Source of the DNA: Bacillus marinisedimentorum
GTDB lineage: Bacteria > Bacillota > Bacilli > Bacillales > Bacillaceae_O
Length of the DNA: 54,213 nucleotides
Assembly (NCBI RefSeq): GCF_001644195.2
Contig: NZ_LWBL02000035.1
Location: forward strand, 1-54,213
Direction of reading: 5' to 3'
A program made the translations under genes and the position numbers. This document shows, piece by piece, positions 54,066 through 54,213 of this stretch. Numbering within the stretch: position 1 is the stretch's first letter; every line of letters starts with the position of its first letter. The notes beneath the pieces are model-generated. The model made no database searches, was not told the origin of the DNA, and saw only the letters and a list, made by a program, of their open reading frames with translations.

Positions 54066-54213
54066 GGCCCCCTCCGGGAGGAAAGGTCACCTCCCTGCGG
54101 GTACCCCCGCTTATGCGTACGCCGCTAAGCAGGCGCCTTCCGCTTTTCAATTGTCCAGCTGCAGGCGCCAGCGGCTATCGACATAAGCGGTGATCCCCTC
54201 CGGGAGGAAGGGT
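54066..54213. repeat. family C cruciform repeat, continues beyond window
   Basis: CCCCCTCCGGGAGG, CTCCCTGCGGGTACCCCCG, CTTATGCGTACGCCGC, TAAGCAGGCGCCTTCCGC, TTGTCCAGCTGCAGGCGCC, AGCGGCTATCGACATAAGCGG, then CCCCTCCGGGAGG again at the edge. The restart of the CCTCCGGGAGG box shows at least two tandem units, with a period near 130-140 bases. Confidence 0.8.

Overview
This is a chromosomal segment of an endospore-forming, naturally competent member of the Bacillaceae (Bacillus sensu lato). Three things support this: an intact comG operon, a complete spoIIIA operon, and a gene order close to the Bacillus subtilis yqgQ-to-ispA interval. Several genes differ from that order. Inserted relative to B. 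subtilis are a nitroreductase, a MidA-type methyltransferase, a COG2345-type regulator, moaA, a class II ribonucleotide reductase and a FetAB-like ABC transporter. I see no yqhQ, yqhV or yqgZ/mgsR homologue where they would be expected. No phage, plasmid, IS transposase or CRISPR array was seen.

Layout. 1-11.3 kb: small yqg genes, glucokinase, an LTA-synthase-type sulfatase, a LysM-M14 peptidase, a YqgU-type lipoprotein, and a FetAB-like transporter in one operon with a thiamine-binding protein. 11.3-15.2 kb: metallo-hydrolase YqgX, MidA-type methyltransferase, YqgY, an Fe-S-like HTH regulator and tRNA-Gln. 15.3-20 kb: comGA-GG (DNA-uptake pseudopilus), then shikimate kinase and YqzE. 20.1-24 kb: moaA, then yqhGH on the opposite strand. 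24.2-30 kb: a tandem glycine riboswitch controlling gcvT-gcvPA-gcvPB, rhodanese YqhL and octanoyltransferase LipM, which supplies the lipoyl precursor for GcvH. 30.5-35.2 kb: nrdJ behind two NrdR boxes, splB behind a forespore-type promoter, and mntR. 35.4-40.6 kb: yqhO, two membrane-protein genes on the minus strand, yqhR, aroQ, papA and efp. 41.2-46.5 kb: spoIIIAA-AH behind a sigma-E-type promoter (feeding channel between mother cell and forespore). 47-53.9 kb: accB-accC-yqhY, then nusB, folD and xseA-xseB-ispA.

The intergenic DNA is unusually rich in repeats. I recognise three dispersed families. Family A is a roughly 200-bp GC-rich element. Family B is a roughly 60-70 bp element ending in a CTCGCC/GGCGAG hairpin plus a T-rich run, with six copies that all lie at gene 3' ends. 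Family C is a long cruciform-forming element whose copy runs off the right edge. Between spoIIIAH and accB there is also an array of about twelve units with a conserved CGGCGTGAAA core repeated nearly every 21 bp (two helical turns) and unrelated sequence between cores. I regard this array as the most unexpected structure in the window. Two operon genes, comGA and spoIIIAD, appear to start at ATT rather than ATG, GTG or TTG.
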